NCBI GenBank assembly: GCA_945928585.1
Contig: CAMENQ010000029.1
Span: 1-12,741, forward strand
DNA length: 12,741 bases
Source: an uncultured Roseburia sp.
GTDB lineage: Bacteria > Bacillota > Clostridia > Lachnospirales > Lachnospiraceae
Direction: 5' to 3'
How positions within the stretch are numbered: the first letter of the stretch is position 1; each line of letters opens with the position of its first letter. This document shows, piece by piece, positions 1-7,462 of the stretch. The position numbers and the translations under genes are program-made. Below the pieces are notes generated by a model. It was not told the origin of the DNA. It made no database searches and saw only the letters and a program-made list of their open reading frames with translations.

Positions 1-18
1 TCTTACTATATGAGATAA

Positions 19-1287
19 TATTTTAAGTGCATTGAGCTTTTTACATATTTTTATAATGATAAGGAGCTTAATAAAAAACTTAGAAGGGTAGTTGAGGGAG
101 CCGGTTTTTCATCATATACGGGAAAGATAGATGAAGCAGTGGCAAAAGTATTATATGGTGATGATATGATAAAGAGTGCCACAAGACTTGAAAGATATGC
201 AGCCTGCGGCTATGCTCATTTTATTATGTATGGATTAAAGCTGGCAGAGAGGAAAATATATGAGATAAATGCAGCAGATATGGGAACCGTATATCACAGA
301 ATAATAGAGCTTTTCTCAAAGGAGATGAAAAAAGAAGGATTAAGCTTCAGGTCAGTATCTGAGGAGAAAAGAGAAGACCTTCTTGACAAATGCATGGAAC
401 ACATGGAAAAGGGTGTTGCAGGAGATGTATTTTTTGATACTGAAAGAAATAAATATCTTTTAAGAAAAATAAGGGAAGTTTCATCAAAAACCATATGGGC
501 CATATCAGAACATATAAAAGCAGGAGATTTTGAGCCTGAGGATTTTGAATTATCCTTCAGAGACGGACGTGTGGACAGAGTAGATACCATGGAGCAGGAT
601 GGAAAATGCTATGTAAAGATAATAGACTATAAGTCAGGAAACAAAAAGTTTGATGTGGATGAGGTAATGAACGGTTTACAGATACAGCTTATATATTATA
701 TGGGAGCAGTTCTTGACATAGAGAAGGAAAGACATAATGAAAGTGATGTCATACCGGCAGGAGCCTTTTATTTTAGTATTAAATCACCATATATAGAAAG
801 AATTTCAGACCGATACAGTGAGGATATGACAGAGGAAGAAAGAAAAAAAACCGATGAAATGTACAGAAAATCATTGCTGGAGGAATATAAGCTTTCAGGT
901 CTTGTAAACAGTGACAGTGATGTGGCAGCCGGAATGGACGGATATCTTAAAGAGGGAGACGGAAAGTCCATGATTATACCTATAAGTGCAAAAGAAATGA
1001 ATACAGGTATAGGAAAAAGCTTTATGAGTGGAAGAAATTTCAATGATATTATTGAATATGTCAGAAACAGGACGGAAAAAATGTGTGATAGTATTATAAG
1101 CGGTGACATAGAGACAAATCCATATATTAAAGCAGGAAGGACGCCATGTGATTATTGCAACTTTAAGGGTATCTGTACATTTACGGAAAAGTATACAGGC
1201 GGAAAATACAGGAAGCTTGACAAGTATAAGCCGGAGGAAATATTGGAAAAAATAAAATCCCATGAGCCGGTACAGGATAATGATTAG
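19..1287 (+). CDS. addB: AddB, ATP-dependent nuclease subunit B, C-terminal part
   Basis: This is the C-terminal third or so of AddB, the partner of AddA in the AddAB helicase-nuclease that processes double-strand breaks for RecA. The frame reads as AddB from base 19 (ELFTYFYNDKEL, then KSATRLERYAACGYAHF) to the TAG/TAA region at 1287. The PD-(D/E)XK nuclease core is visible: GRVDRVD at 565-585, the IIDYKSG motif with Asp at 625-627, and the QIQLIYY helix after it. The four cysteines of the family's iron-sulfur cluster are present: one in AACGYAHF (205-207) and three in CDYCNFKGIC (1147, 1156, 1174), spaced C-x2-C-x5-C. A GTG at 139 could be called as a start, but AddB similarity continues upstream of it and full AddB proteins run to about 1,100-1,200 residues, so I treat this as a 5'-truncated gene. 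An in-frame TAA at 16-18 interrupts the frame at the window edge. addA follows after 36 bases. Confidence 0.9.
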   Translation, partial: YFKCIELFTYFYNDKELNKKLRRVVEGAGFSSYTGKIDEAVAKVLYGDDMIKSATRLERYAACGYAHFIMYGLKLAERKIYEINAADMGTVYHRIIELFSKEMKKEGLSFRSVSEEKREDLLDKCMEHMEKGVAGDVFFDTERNKYLLRKIREVSSKTIWAISEHIKAGDFEPEDFELSFRDGRVDRVDTMEQDGKCYVKIIDYKSGNKKFDVDEVMNGLQIQLIYYMGAVLDIEKERHNESDVIPAGAFYFSIKSPYIERISDRYSEDMTEEERKKTDEMYRKSLLEEYKLSGLVNSDSDVAAGMDGYLKEGDGKSMIIPISAKEMNTGIGKSFMSGRNFNDIIEYVRNRTEKMCDSIISGDIETNPYIKAGRTPCDYCNFKGICTFTEKYTGGKYRKLDKYKPEEILEKIKSHEPVQDND

Positions 1288-1323
1288 TGTTATAAGGCAG
1301 GCAGAAAGAAAAAGGAGATAATT

Positions 1324-4300
1324 ATGGAAACAAAATGGACTGATGAGCAGATAAGAGTACTTAATGCAAGAAATAAAAATATCCTTGTGTCTGCTGCGGC
1401 AGGCTCAGGAAAAACAGCAGTACTTGTTGAGCGTATAATAAGACTTGTAACAGAAGAAAATGTAGATATAGATAAGCTGGTAGTAGTGACATTTACGGAA
1501 GCAGCTGCAGGAGAAATGAGAGAGAGAATACTTAAGGCTCTGGAAAATAAGCTGAGGGAGAAATCAGATAACGATCACCTTCAAAAGCAGATTTCATATA
1601 TACACAATGCAAAAATTACAACCATCCACAGCTTTTGTCTTGACATAGTAAGACAGTATTTCAGCGAAATAGATGTAGATCCGTCATTTACTGTAGGAGA
1701 CGAGGGTGAGCTTACTCTCATAAGAGAGGATGTGATGAAGGAGCTTCTTGAGGATAAATATAAGGAGGCTGATAAAGAATTTCTTGAATTTGTTGATGAT
1801 TACGCAGTACATGGAAGCAAAAGCGATGGAAATATAGAGGAGCTTATACTTAAGCTGTACAGATTTTCCATGAGCTATCCATATCCTGAAAAATGGCTTG
1901 ATTTTAACGTATCCAACTATGATACATCAGATGGGATAGAGAAAAAGCCATGGTATATATTTATAATGCAGGAAATAGAAGAAATGCTTCTTGAAATATC
2001 AGAAAATCTTAAGGAAGCAGTAAATCTGTCGGCAAGTGAAGATGGACCATATACATATGAGGAGGGATTAAGGACAGATTATGAAGCCTTTATGAAGATT
2101 GTGGAAGAAAAGGATTACGATAAAAGAGGAAAGCTTATATCAGAGTATAAATTTATTCCATTGTCAAGAAAAAAGCTTCCTGATACTACTGATGAAAAGA
2201 AAAAGGAAAGAATAAAGGCTATAAGGGAAGAAATAAAAAAGGATTTAAAAAGTCTTAAAGAAAAATATTATACTTATACTATGAAAACTGTCTTAAATGA
2301 TATGGAAAAATGTAAGAAGCAGATAAGTGTTCTTGTAGAACTTACAAAAGAATTTATCAGACGGTTTAAGGAGGCAAAGCTTAAGAAGAATATTATTGAT
2401 TTTAATGACATGGAGCATTTTGCACTGGAAATTCTTACTGAAAAGGACGATTCGGGAAATGTGGTACCATCGGCTGTGGCAAGAGATATAGCTGATGATA
2501 TATACGAGATAATGATAGACGAGTATCAGGACAGCAATCTTGTGCAGGAAACTATTCTTAGGGCAGTGTCGGGAGTATTTGAGGGAAGAAACAATATTTT
2601 TATGGTGGGAGACGTTAAGCAGAGCATATACAGATTCAGACTGGCAAGACCTGAGCTTTTTCTTGAAAAGTACAACGGATACTCAACAGATGATAATGAC
2701 AGTGAGGTAAGAATCACACTGTCAAAGAATTTCAGAAGCCGCAGTCAGGTTCTTAATGGGACAAATCTTTTATTCCGTCAGATAATGTCAGGAAATTTAG
2801 GCGGTATAGAGTATGATGATGAAAATGCACTTTATACGGGAGCTGATTTTGAGGATTACGGAAGTGATACGTCAGTAGAGGTGCTTGTTACAGACACGAA
2901 GGAAACAGATGAGGAATACGATGAAATAGCCGACAAGGAGCTTGAAGCGTATATGGTGGCGAAGCGTATAAAGGAGCTTGTATCCTCAGGCTATATGATT
3001 AAGGATAAGGAAACAGGAAAAAAGCGTCAGGTAAAATATGGAGATATAGCCATACTTTTAAGAAGCTTTGGTTCATACGGACAGATATATGCAGACATAC
3101 TGGCAAAGGAGGGCATACCTGTGAAAAGCCCTACAGGTACAGGCTATTTTGATACCTTTGAGGTAGTTCAGGTGCTTAATATGCTGTCAGTCATAGACAA
3201 TCCAAGACAGGATATACCTCTTGCATCAGTTCTTAAGCATATGTACGGCTTTAATGACGAGGAGCTTGCCAAAATAAAGGCAGCTGCAGGTGGGGAGGAA
3301 ACCTGCTTTTACGAATGTGTTGTTAAATACGGCAAAGCACAGGAGTTTATTAAAGACCTTGAAAGGTACAGGGAAATGGCCCCATATACATCAATAAGAG
3401 ATTTAATCGAGGATATTTTAAGAACTACCGGCTTTGGTTATTTTGTGTCTGCAATGAAAGCAGGAGAGCTTCGTATGGCAAATCTTGAAATGCTGAAAAG
3501 TAAGGCAGAATCATATGAAAATACAAGCTATACAGGCCTTTTCAATTTTGTCCGTTACATAAATCTTCTGAAAAAATACAATGTTGAGCAGGGAGAAGCA
3601 GACATAGCAGGAGGAGGAAATTACGTTACACTTATGACAATACATAAAAGTAAAGGTTTGGAATTTCCTGTAGTATTTGTTGGGGCAATGTGTAAGAAAT
3701 TCAATAAAATGGATTTAAGAAGCAGTATAGTTATGCATCAGGAGCTTGGAGCAGGCATAAGGTATATGGACAGAAGCTCGGGAATAAAAGCCGATACTCT
3801 TATAAAGGAAAGCATAGGAAGAAAGCTTGATAAAGAAAACATAAGTGAGGAACTTAGAATATTTTATGTGGCTGTGACAAGAGCCAAGGAAAAGCTTATA
3901 CTTGCAGGACATGGCAATATATATGGAAAAATAAATAAATACCTCCATATAAGGAACTATAAACCAGAAAAATTATCTTCTTCTGCTGTTTTTAAGGCAG
4001 CAGACTATATGGACTGGGTTATTATGTCACTTATGAGGCACAAATCGTTTTCTGCCATACTTAAAGGACTGGGAGAAAACGTACCGTTTAGTAATGATAT
4101 TTTTGAAATGAAAGGAGAAATAACAGTAGATATACAAAAACCCGAAACAATAGTAGAAAGCAGGGTAGAAGAAGCTATAGGAAAAAGCAATGAAAAGCAG
4201 GTTTATTTACATTGGAATACGGAGCATGTATATGATGCTGACATAAGGAAGAAAATAGAAGATATATACTCCTATGAATATCCTCATTATGCTGATTTGG

Positions 4301-4980
4301 GATTAAGCGGTAAGGTAAGTGTGTCAGAACTTAAGCATATGTTTATGAAAATGTATGATGATGAAACTGAATATTCCGAACAGATAACAGGCTTTGAGAC
4401 AGAAGAAAAGCCTGTCCCTGTATTTGTTTACGGAGAGAAAAAAATGTCAGGAACTTTGCGAGGTACAGCATACCACAGAATATTTGAACTTTTAGATTTT
4501 ATTCCACTATGTGAAATTAATGGTAAGGAAAACGTGATAAAAGAAGTAAACAGACAACTTAAGGAACTTAAAGAACAGTATACTGTACCGGAAGAGTATT
4601 TTGAAGCCATAGACATAGATAAGGTATATGGTCTTATAAACTCTGATATTGGTAAAAGAATGACGGCGGCAGCAAAGAAAGGAAAGTTATACAGGGAAAA
4701 GCAGTTTGTTATGGGAATACCTGCCGATATGGTAAAGGAGGAGTATTCACATAATGAAAGAGTCCTTGTACAGGGTATTATTGATGCATACTTTGAGGAA
4801 GATAATGAAATCGTTATAGTGGATTATAAAACAGACAATGTATCCAATATAAATGATTTAAAAGCACGATATGAGTCACAGCTTTTGTATTATGGGAAAG
4901 CATTAGAGCAGATTATTGGAATGAGTGTGAAGGAAAAAATTATTTATTCAGTAAAGCTTGACGATGAACTTAAGGTATAG
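1324..4980 (+). CDS. addA: AddA, helicase-nuclease subunit A
   Basis: AddA is the UvrD/Rep-type (SF1A) helicase and nuclease subunit of AddAB; it unwinds and trims DNA ends so that RecA can load. All helicase motifs are seen in order: Walker A AAGSGKT ending near residue 31, TFTEAAAGEMRERI (56-69), TTIHSFC (99-105), Walker B DEYQD (399-403), GDVKQSIYRFR (429-439), TIHKSKGLEF (772-781) and FYVAVTRAKEK (847-857). The C-terminal RecB-type nuclease is intact: GTAYHRIFE with His1051, GIIDAYF with Asp1154, VDYKTD with Asp1167 and Lys1169, then the ESQLLYY helix. The 1,218-residue length is normal for the family. The ATG is chosen because AAGGAG sits at 1312-1317, six bases before it, and the protein begins with the usual WTDEQ just before Walker A. 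It is 36 bases after addB, so the two are cotranscribed. Its stop is followed within three bases by the long inverted repeat. Confidence 0.97.
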   Translation: METKWTDEQIRVLNARNKNILVSAAAGSGKTAVLVERIIRLVTEENVDIDKLVVVTFTEAAAGEMRERILKALENKLREKSDNDHLQKQISYIHNAKITTIHSFCLDIVRQYFSEIDVDPSFTVGDEGELTLIREDVMKELLEDKYKEADKEFLEFVDDYAVHGSKSDGNIEELILKLYRFSMSYPYPEKWLDFNVSNYDTSDGIEKKPWYIFIMQEIEEMLLEISENLKEAVNLSASEDGPYTYEEGLRTDYEAFMKIVEEKDYDKRGKLISEYKFIPLSRKKLPDTTDEKKKERIKAIREEIKKDLKSLKEKYYTYTMKTVLNDMEKCKKQISVLVELTKEFIRRFKEAKLKKNIIDFNDMEHFALEILTEKDDSGNVVPSAVARDIADDIYEIMIDEYQDSNLVQETILRAVSGVFEGRNNIFMVGDVKQSIYRFRLARPELFLEKYNGYSTDDNDSEVRITLSKNFRSRSQVLNGTNLLFRQIMSGNLGGIEYDDENALYTGADFEDYGSDTSVEVLVTDTKETDEEYDEIADKELEAYMVAKRIKELVSSGYMIKDKETGKKRQVKYGDIAILLRSFGSYGQIYADILAKEGIPVKSPTGTGYFDTFEVVQVLNMLSVIDNPRQDIPLASVLKHMYGFNDEELAKIKAAAGGEETCFYECVVKYGKAQEFIKDLERYREMAPYTSIRDLIEDILRTTGFGYFVSAMKAGELRMANLEMLKSKAESYENTSYTGLFNFVRYINLLKKYNVEQGEADIAGGGNYVTLMTIHKSKGLEFPVVFVGAMCKKFNKMDLRSSIVMHQELGAGIRYMDRSSGIKADTLIKESIGRKLDKENISEELRIFYVAVTRAKEKLILAGHGNIYGKINKYLHIRNYKPEKLSSSAVFKAADYMDWVIMSLMRHKSFSAILKGLGENVPFSNDIFEMKGEITVDIQKPETIVESRVEEAIGKSNEKQVYLHWNTEHVYDADIRKKIEDIYSYEYPHYADLGLSGKVSVSELKHMFMKMYDDETEYSEQITGFETEEKPVPVFVYGEKKMSGTLRGTAYHRIFELLDFIPLCEINGKENVIKEVNRQLKELKEQYTVPEEYFEAIDIDKVYGLINSDIGKRMTAAAKKGKLYREKQFVMGIPADMVKEEYSHNERVLVQGIIDAYFEEDNEIVIVDYKTDNVSNINDLKARYESQLLYYGKALEQIIGMSVKEKIIYSVKLDDELKV

Positions 4981-4982
4981 AG

Positions 4983-5142
4983 TGATGAATAAGAAGGGGA
5001 GTTACGGAAGATAAGGCGGTGGATGAAGCGATGATAAAACCGTATCCCATACCGGCACGCTGTACACGCCGGTATGGGATACGGTTTTATCATCGCTTCA
5101 TCCACCGCCTTATCTTCCATAACTTCCCCTTCTTACTCATCA
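4983..5142. terminator. Long inverted repeat, likely bidirectional terminator
   Basis: The left arm 4983-5056 pairs with the right arm 5068-5142 around an 11-base loop (5057-5067). Bases 5006-5056 match 5068-5118 without a single mismatch (51 bp). Outside that there is one mismatch (5005/5119), an unpaired base at 5125 and one mismatch (4989/5136). The inner part, CCGTATCCCATACCGGC and its complement, is followed by TTTTATC on both strands, which fits a factor-independent terminator working for both addA and the convergent GH25 gene, although the T run is only four long. The right arm contains the stop codon (5133-5135) and last two codons of the GH25 gene, and the left arm repeats them as GATGAATAA just after the addA stop. 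It is therefore an inverted copy of that gene's tail rather than a simple hairpin. Terminator function is inferred from structure and position. Confidence 0.8.
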
Positions 5143-7175
5143 TTATCAGAAGAATTGTCATATTCCAATGGGACAGTCGTACTATCCGGAAGTGTGGCAG
5201 CTTCTAAAGGTGTAGTATTCTCGGAATGAGAGGTTGTTTCAGCCGGTGTAGTACTTTCGGAAAGAAAAGTGGTTTCAACCGGCGTAGTGGTTTCAGCAGG
5301 AGATGTGGTTTCAGGGGCAGTATTTTCCGGACTTGATGTTGTTTCCTGCCAGGTAGTGGTTTCTGACGAAGAAGCTGTTTCTGATGTGGAAGTTTCTTTG
5401 TCAGTTATAGTAACAGTCAGGACACAGGAAGTACTTAAGCCTGTACCATCATCAACACTAAAGGTTATTGTATAGGTTCCTAAGTCTGCCTTGCCCGATT
5501 GTAACATCTGTTCAAGTGCATTATCACATACAACGGTTACATTTGATGAGATGTCGTTTCCTTCAAAATCTGTGGCAGACAATATATATTCTTTAAGGGT
5601 ATCATCGTTTATGTGGGCAATAAATGCTGGTGCATCACTGGATTTTACGATTAGTGTATCTGTTGTAAGTGTAATTACAGGTGCATCTCTTACTATAAGT
5701 GTAGCAGTAACGGTTTTTGTGGCTCCCGTAAAATCCCTCAATGAATAAGAAACAGTGTATGTTCCCGATGAATTAAAGGCTATTTCCTGAGTTACTGCTT
5801 CGCCCGCACTGTTATTGACAGTGACGGTAATAGAATCTGTGATTTCAAGACCTGCCGTATTAAAGCCCGTCACACCCTCCATAAGATTAACGGCTGTACC
5901 TGCGTTTGTAGTAATGGTATTATTCGGAATGTCAATTTTGATAGCTGAAGTAGGAACCTCAGTACCGCTGTAGCTAAAGAAGCTTACATTTACGTCTACG
6001 TTGCCGTTTATGCCGTTTACTGCTCCGTCACTGCAATACTGCCACATCTGGTATGTTGACGGAATATAGTTTCCGCTTGGCAGGGCATCACCTACCTTAT
6101 ATCTGATTCTTCCGCCATAATTGACAGGATATCTTGCAAGCCATATTTTATATTTTGCAGCCAGTGAATCAAAATCATATCTGCATATTAAATCCCATCC
6201 ATTTCCATATACCATAGGGGTATAACCGGCAGCCTTTACCATATCACAGAAGGTAGAGGCAATGGAGTTCATTTTTGCTTTTGACAGTCCTGCAGTATAT
6301 GTACGATATCCGCTCGAAGTCTCCCAGTCGAAGACCACAGGATAAGTAATCTTATAATCCTTTATAAGTCCAAGTATAAGAGAAGCTTCCTCTCTTGCCT
6401 CCTGCTCAGTCAGTGCCTGTGAAAAGAAATAAACACCGACAGGAATACCGGCAGCCAAAACACCTTCAATGTTTTCCTTAAAGGCAGTATCTTCATATAA
6501 TGAACCGCTTGAACTGATAGAACGTCCTGCAGCCTTTATAATAACATAATCAATACCATCATTTTTTACCTGAGTCCAGTTAATTTTTCCTCTGTCAGAC
6601 TGCCAGTGTGAAATATCTATACCTGTAACAATCTTTGCAGTTTCACTAACCTTCGGAGGTTCCGTAGGCTTTTCAGTAGCTGTTTCAGTAGGTTTAGGTG
6701 TAGGTTTTTCAGTTACAGGCTCCTTAGCCAGTTCCTTACGTGCTTCCTCCTGGGCGTCAAACTTTTCAGCTTCCTTCTGGGCAACAGTGCTTATCTCCTC
6801 TATAGGAATAGTTTCAGGAACCTTTTTAGTAGTAGGAGGTTCCGTAGGAGCTTCAGTAGTCGGTTCTTCCGTAGTAGGTTCTTCCGTAGTAGGTTCCTCA
6901 GTAGTTATCTCCTCTGTGGTAGTCTCCTCGGCAGTAGTCTCAGCCTTCGAGGTAGTTTCCTTTAAGGTAGAGGCAGTTTCAGAGGTCTGAGCAGGTGTGG
7001 TACTTGCAGTAACATCTGAACCTGAAGTAGTAGTTTTAATAATAATTATTCCGGCAGTAGATAAAGCAACCAAACCGGTTATAGTGATAACAGCAGCAAG
7101 CACACTGTGTTCGCCAGTGTATATTGCAAGGATTTTTTTTCGCATCAGCGAAAAGAAATTTTTGATTTTTTCCAT
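5133..7175 (-). CDS. Membrane-anchored GH25 muramidase with Ig-like domains
   Basis: This 680-residue protein is a probable extracellular lysozyme that cuts the glycan strands of peptidoglycan. Order of parts: a short basic N-terminus, one membrane segment at about 24-46 (no clear signal-peptidase site, so an N-terminal anchor is likely), a Thr/Glu/Pro-rich linker at about 50-180 with TTEEP repeats, a GH25 domain at about 183-400, two beta-rich Ig-like modules at about 410-496 and 497-591, and a Ser/Thr/Glu-rich tail from about 593. The GH25 active-site elements are present: GIDISHWQ with Asp187, VFDWE with Asp283 and Glu285, and the late MWQY...NVDVN segment with Asp394. The tail has no LPXTG sortase signal and no second membrane helix. 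The ATG at 7173-7175 is the first in frame; AAGGAAGGG lies upstream but at a long distance, so the start is a little uncertain. It is convergent with addA and divergent from dapF. The substrate bond is inferred from the family. Confidence 0.92.
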   Translation of the reverse strand: MEKIKNFFSLMRKKILAIYTGEHSVLAAVITITGLVALSTAGIIIIKTTTSGSDVTASTTPAQTSETASTLKETTSKAETTAEETTTEEITTEEPTTEEPTTEEPTTEAPTEPPTTKKVPETIPIEEISTVAQKEAEKFDAQEEARKELAKEPVTEKPTPKPTETATEKPTEPPKVSETAKIVTGIDISHWQSDRGKINWTQVKNDGIDYVIIKAAGRSISSSGSLYEDTAFKENIEGVLAAGIPVGVYFFSQALTEQEAREEASLILGLIKDYKITYPVVFDWETSSGYRTYTAGLSKAKMNSIASTFCDMVKAAGYTPMVYGNGWDLICRYDFDSLAAKYKIWLARYPVNYGGRIRYKVGDALPSGNYIPSTYQMWQYCSDGAVNGINGNVDVNVSFFSYSGTEVPTSAIKIDIPNNTITTNAGTAVNLMEGVTGFNTAGLEITDSITVTVNNSAGEAVTQEIAFNSSGTYTVSYSLRDFTGATKTVTATLIVRDAPVITLTTDTLIVKSSDAPAFIAHINDDTLKEYILSATDFEGNDISSNVTVVCDNALEQMLQSGKADLGTYTITFSVDDGTGLSTSCVLTVTITDKETSTSETASSSETTTWQETTSSPENTAPETTSPAETTTPVETTFLSESTTPAETTSHSENTTPLEAATLPDSTTVPLEYDNSSDNDE
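6856..6930 (-). repeat. 15-bp coding tandem repeats (TTEEP linker)
   Basis: Five 15-base units in register are seen on the plus strand at 6856, 6871, 6886, 6901 and 6916, of the form GTAGTAGGTTCTTCC; the middle units differ by only one to three bases and the outer ones are more worn. Read on the minus strand they give the pentapeptides (T)TEEP/TTEEI of the linker between the membrane anchor and the GH25 domain. The unit is a multiple of three, so copy number can change by slippage without breaking the frame. Confidence 0.8.
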
Positions 7176-7211
7176 AGTAAATTATACGTCCCTTCCTTAA
7201 AATAAAAATGT

Positions 7212-7239
7212 AGTATAAGTATATCACATAAAAAGTTAA
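7212..7239 (-). promoter_or_regulatory. Candidate promoter of the GH25 gene
   Basis: On the minus strand TTAACT (complement of 7234-7239) and TATACT (complement of 7212-7217) are 16 bases apart, close to the vegetative sigma consensus. A second TATACT directly precedes the first (complement of 7218-7223), so start choice may be loose. The predicted transcript starts about 30 bases before the ATG. This is a motif match only. Confidence 0.4.
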
Positions 7240-7292
7240 AATTCGATATTTTTCTTAAACAAATTATTTGTAAATTTTGGAAGTCTGTATTT

Positions 7293-7363
7293 TAAGTTTC
7301 GTAAGTTCAGTGCTGTCTGAACGCCACAGGTATCCCGACAGCACTGAACTGTTACTAAGTTTC
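7293..7363. mobile_element. Palindromic MITE-like element with 8-bp direct repeats
   Basis: A 55-base palindromic segment (7301-7355) starts with GTAAGTTCAGTGCTGTC and ends with the complement of GTAACAGTTCAGTGCTGTC, i.e. 17 of 19 positions of terminal inverted repeat with a two-base gap. The core 14 bp (7304-7317 with 7337-7350) are perfect, around a 19-base loop. The same eight bases, TAAGTTTC, flank it at 7293-7300 and 7356-7363, as a target-site duplication would. It is more GC-rich than its surroundings and has no T run after either arm, which argues against a plain terminator. It has no coding capacity. Calling it a non-autonomous insertion is inference; a regulatory hairpin in this divergent region is the alternative. 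Confidence 0.45.
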
Positions 7364-7383
7364 CAGGTTTTCTGCTCCAAAAC

Positions 7384-7412
7384 TTGAAATAAACATCATT
7401 TTGTTTTATACT
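7384..7412 (+). promoter_or_regulatory. Candidate sigma-A type promoter of dapF
   Basis: TTGAAA at 7384-7389 and TATACT at 7407-7412 are exactly 17 bases apart. The predicted start near 7419 gives a leader of about 45 bases before the dapF ATG, with AAAGGG at 7448-7453 as ribosome binding site. No terminator is seen between dapF and murE, so this promoter may also serve the genes downstream. Confidence 0.6.
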
Positions 7413-7414
7413 AT

Positions 7415-7429
7415 GTTAATGTAATTAAC
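7415..7429. promoter_or_regulatory. Inverted repeat at the dapF transcription start
   Basis: GTTAAT-GTA-ATTAAC is a perfect 6-bp dyad with a 3-base spacer. It lies just after the TATACT box and covers the predicted start point, the usual place for a repressor operator. No regulator is encoded in the window, and in AT-rich DNA a dyad of this size can arise by chance. Confidence 0.35.
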
Positions 7430-7462
7430 ATTTAATATAATGAACAGAAAGGGCATAATAAT

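Noticed and set aside
139..141. GTG at 139 as the real start of a short AddB-like nuclease.
   Set aside because: AddB-like residues continue upstream of it in the same frame to base 19 and no ribosome binding site precedes it.
5019..5207. Plus-strand open frame of 62 codons, and a similar minus-strand frame starting at the ATG at 5118-5120 behind GAAGGGG.
   Set aside because: Both run through the palindrome, so each half of the peptide is forced by the other arm; they then continue antisense to a real gene. The minus-strand start has a fair ribosome site but no recognisable product.
7259..7271. Palindrome ACAAAT-T-ATTTGT in the divergent intergenic region.
   Set aside because: It is short, made almost only of A and T, and lies outside both predicted promoters, so chance is a good explanation.
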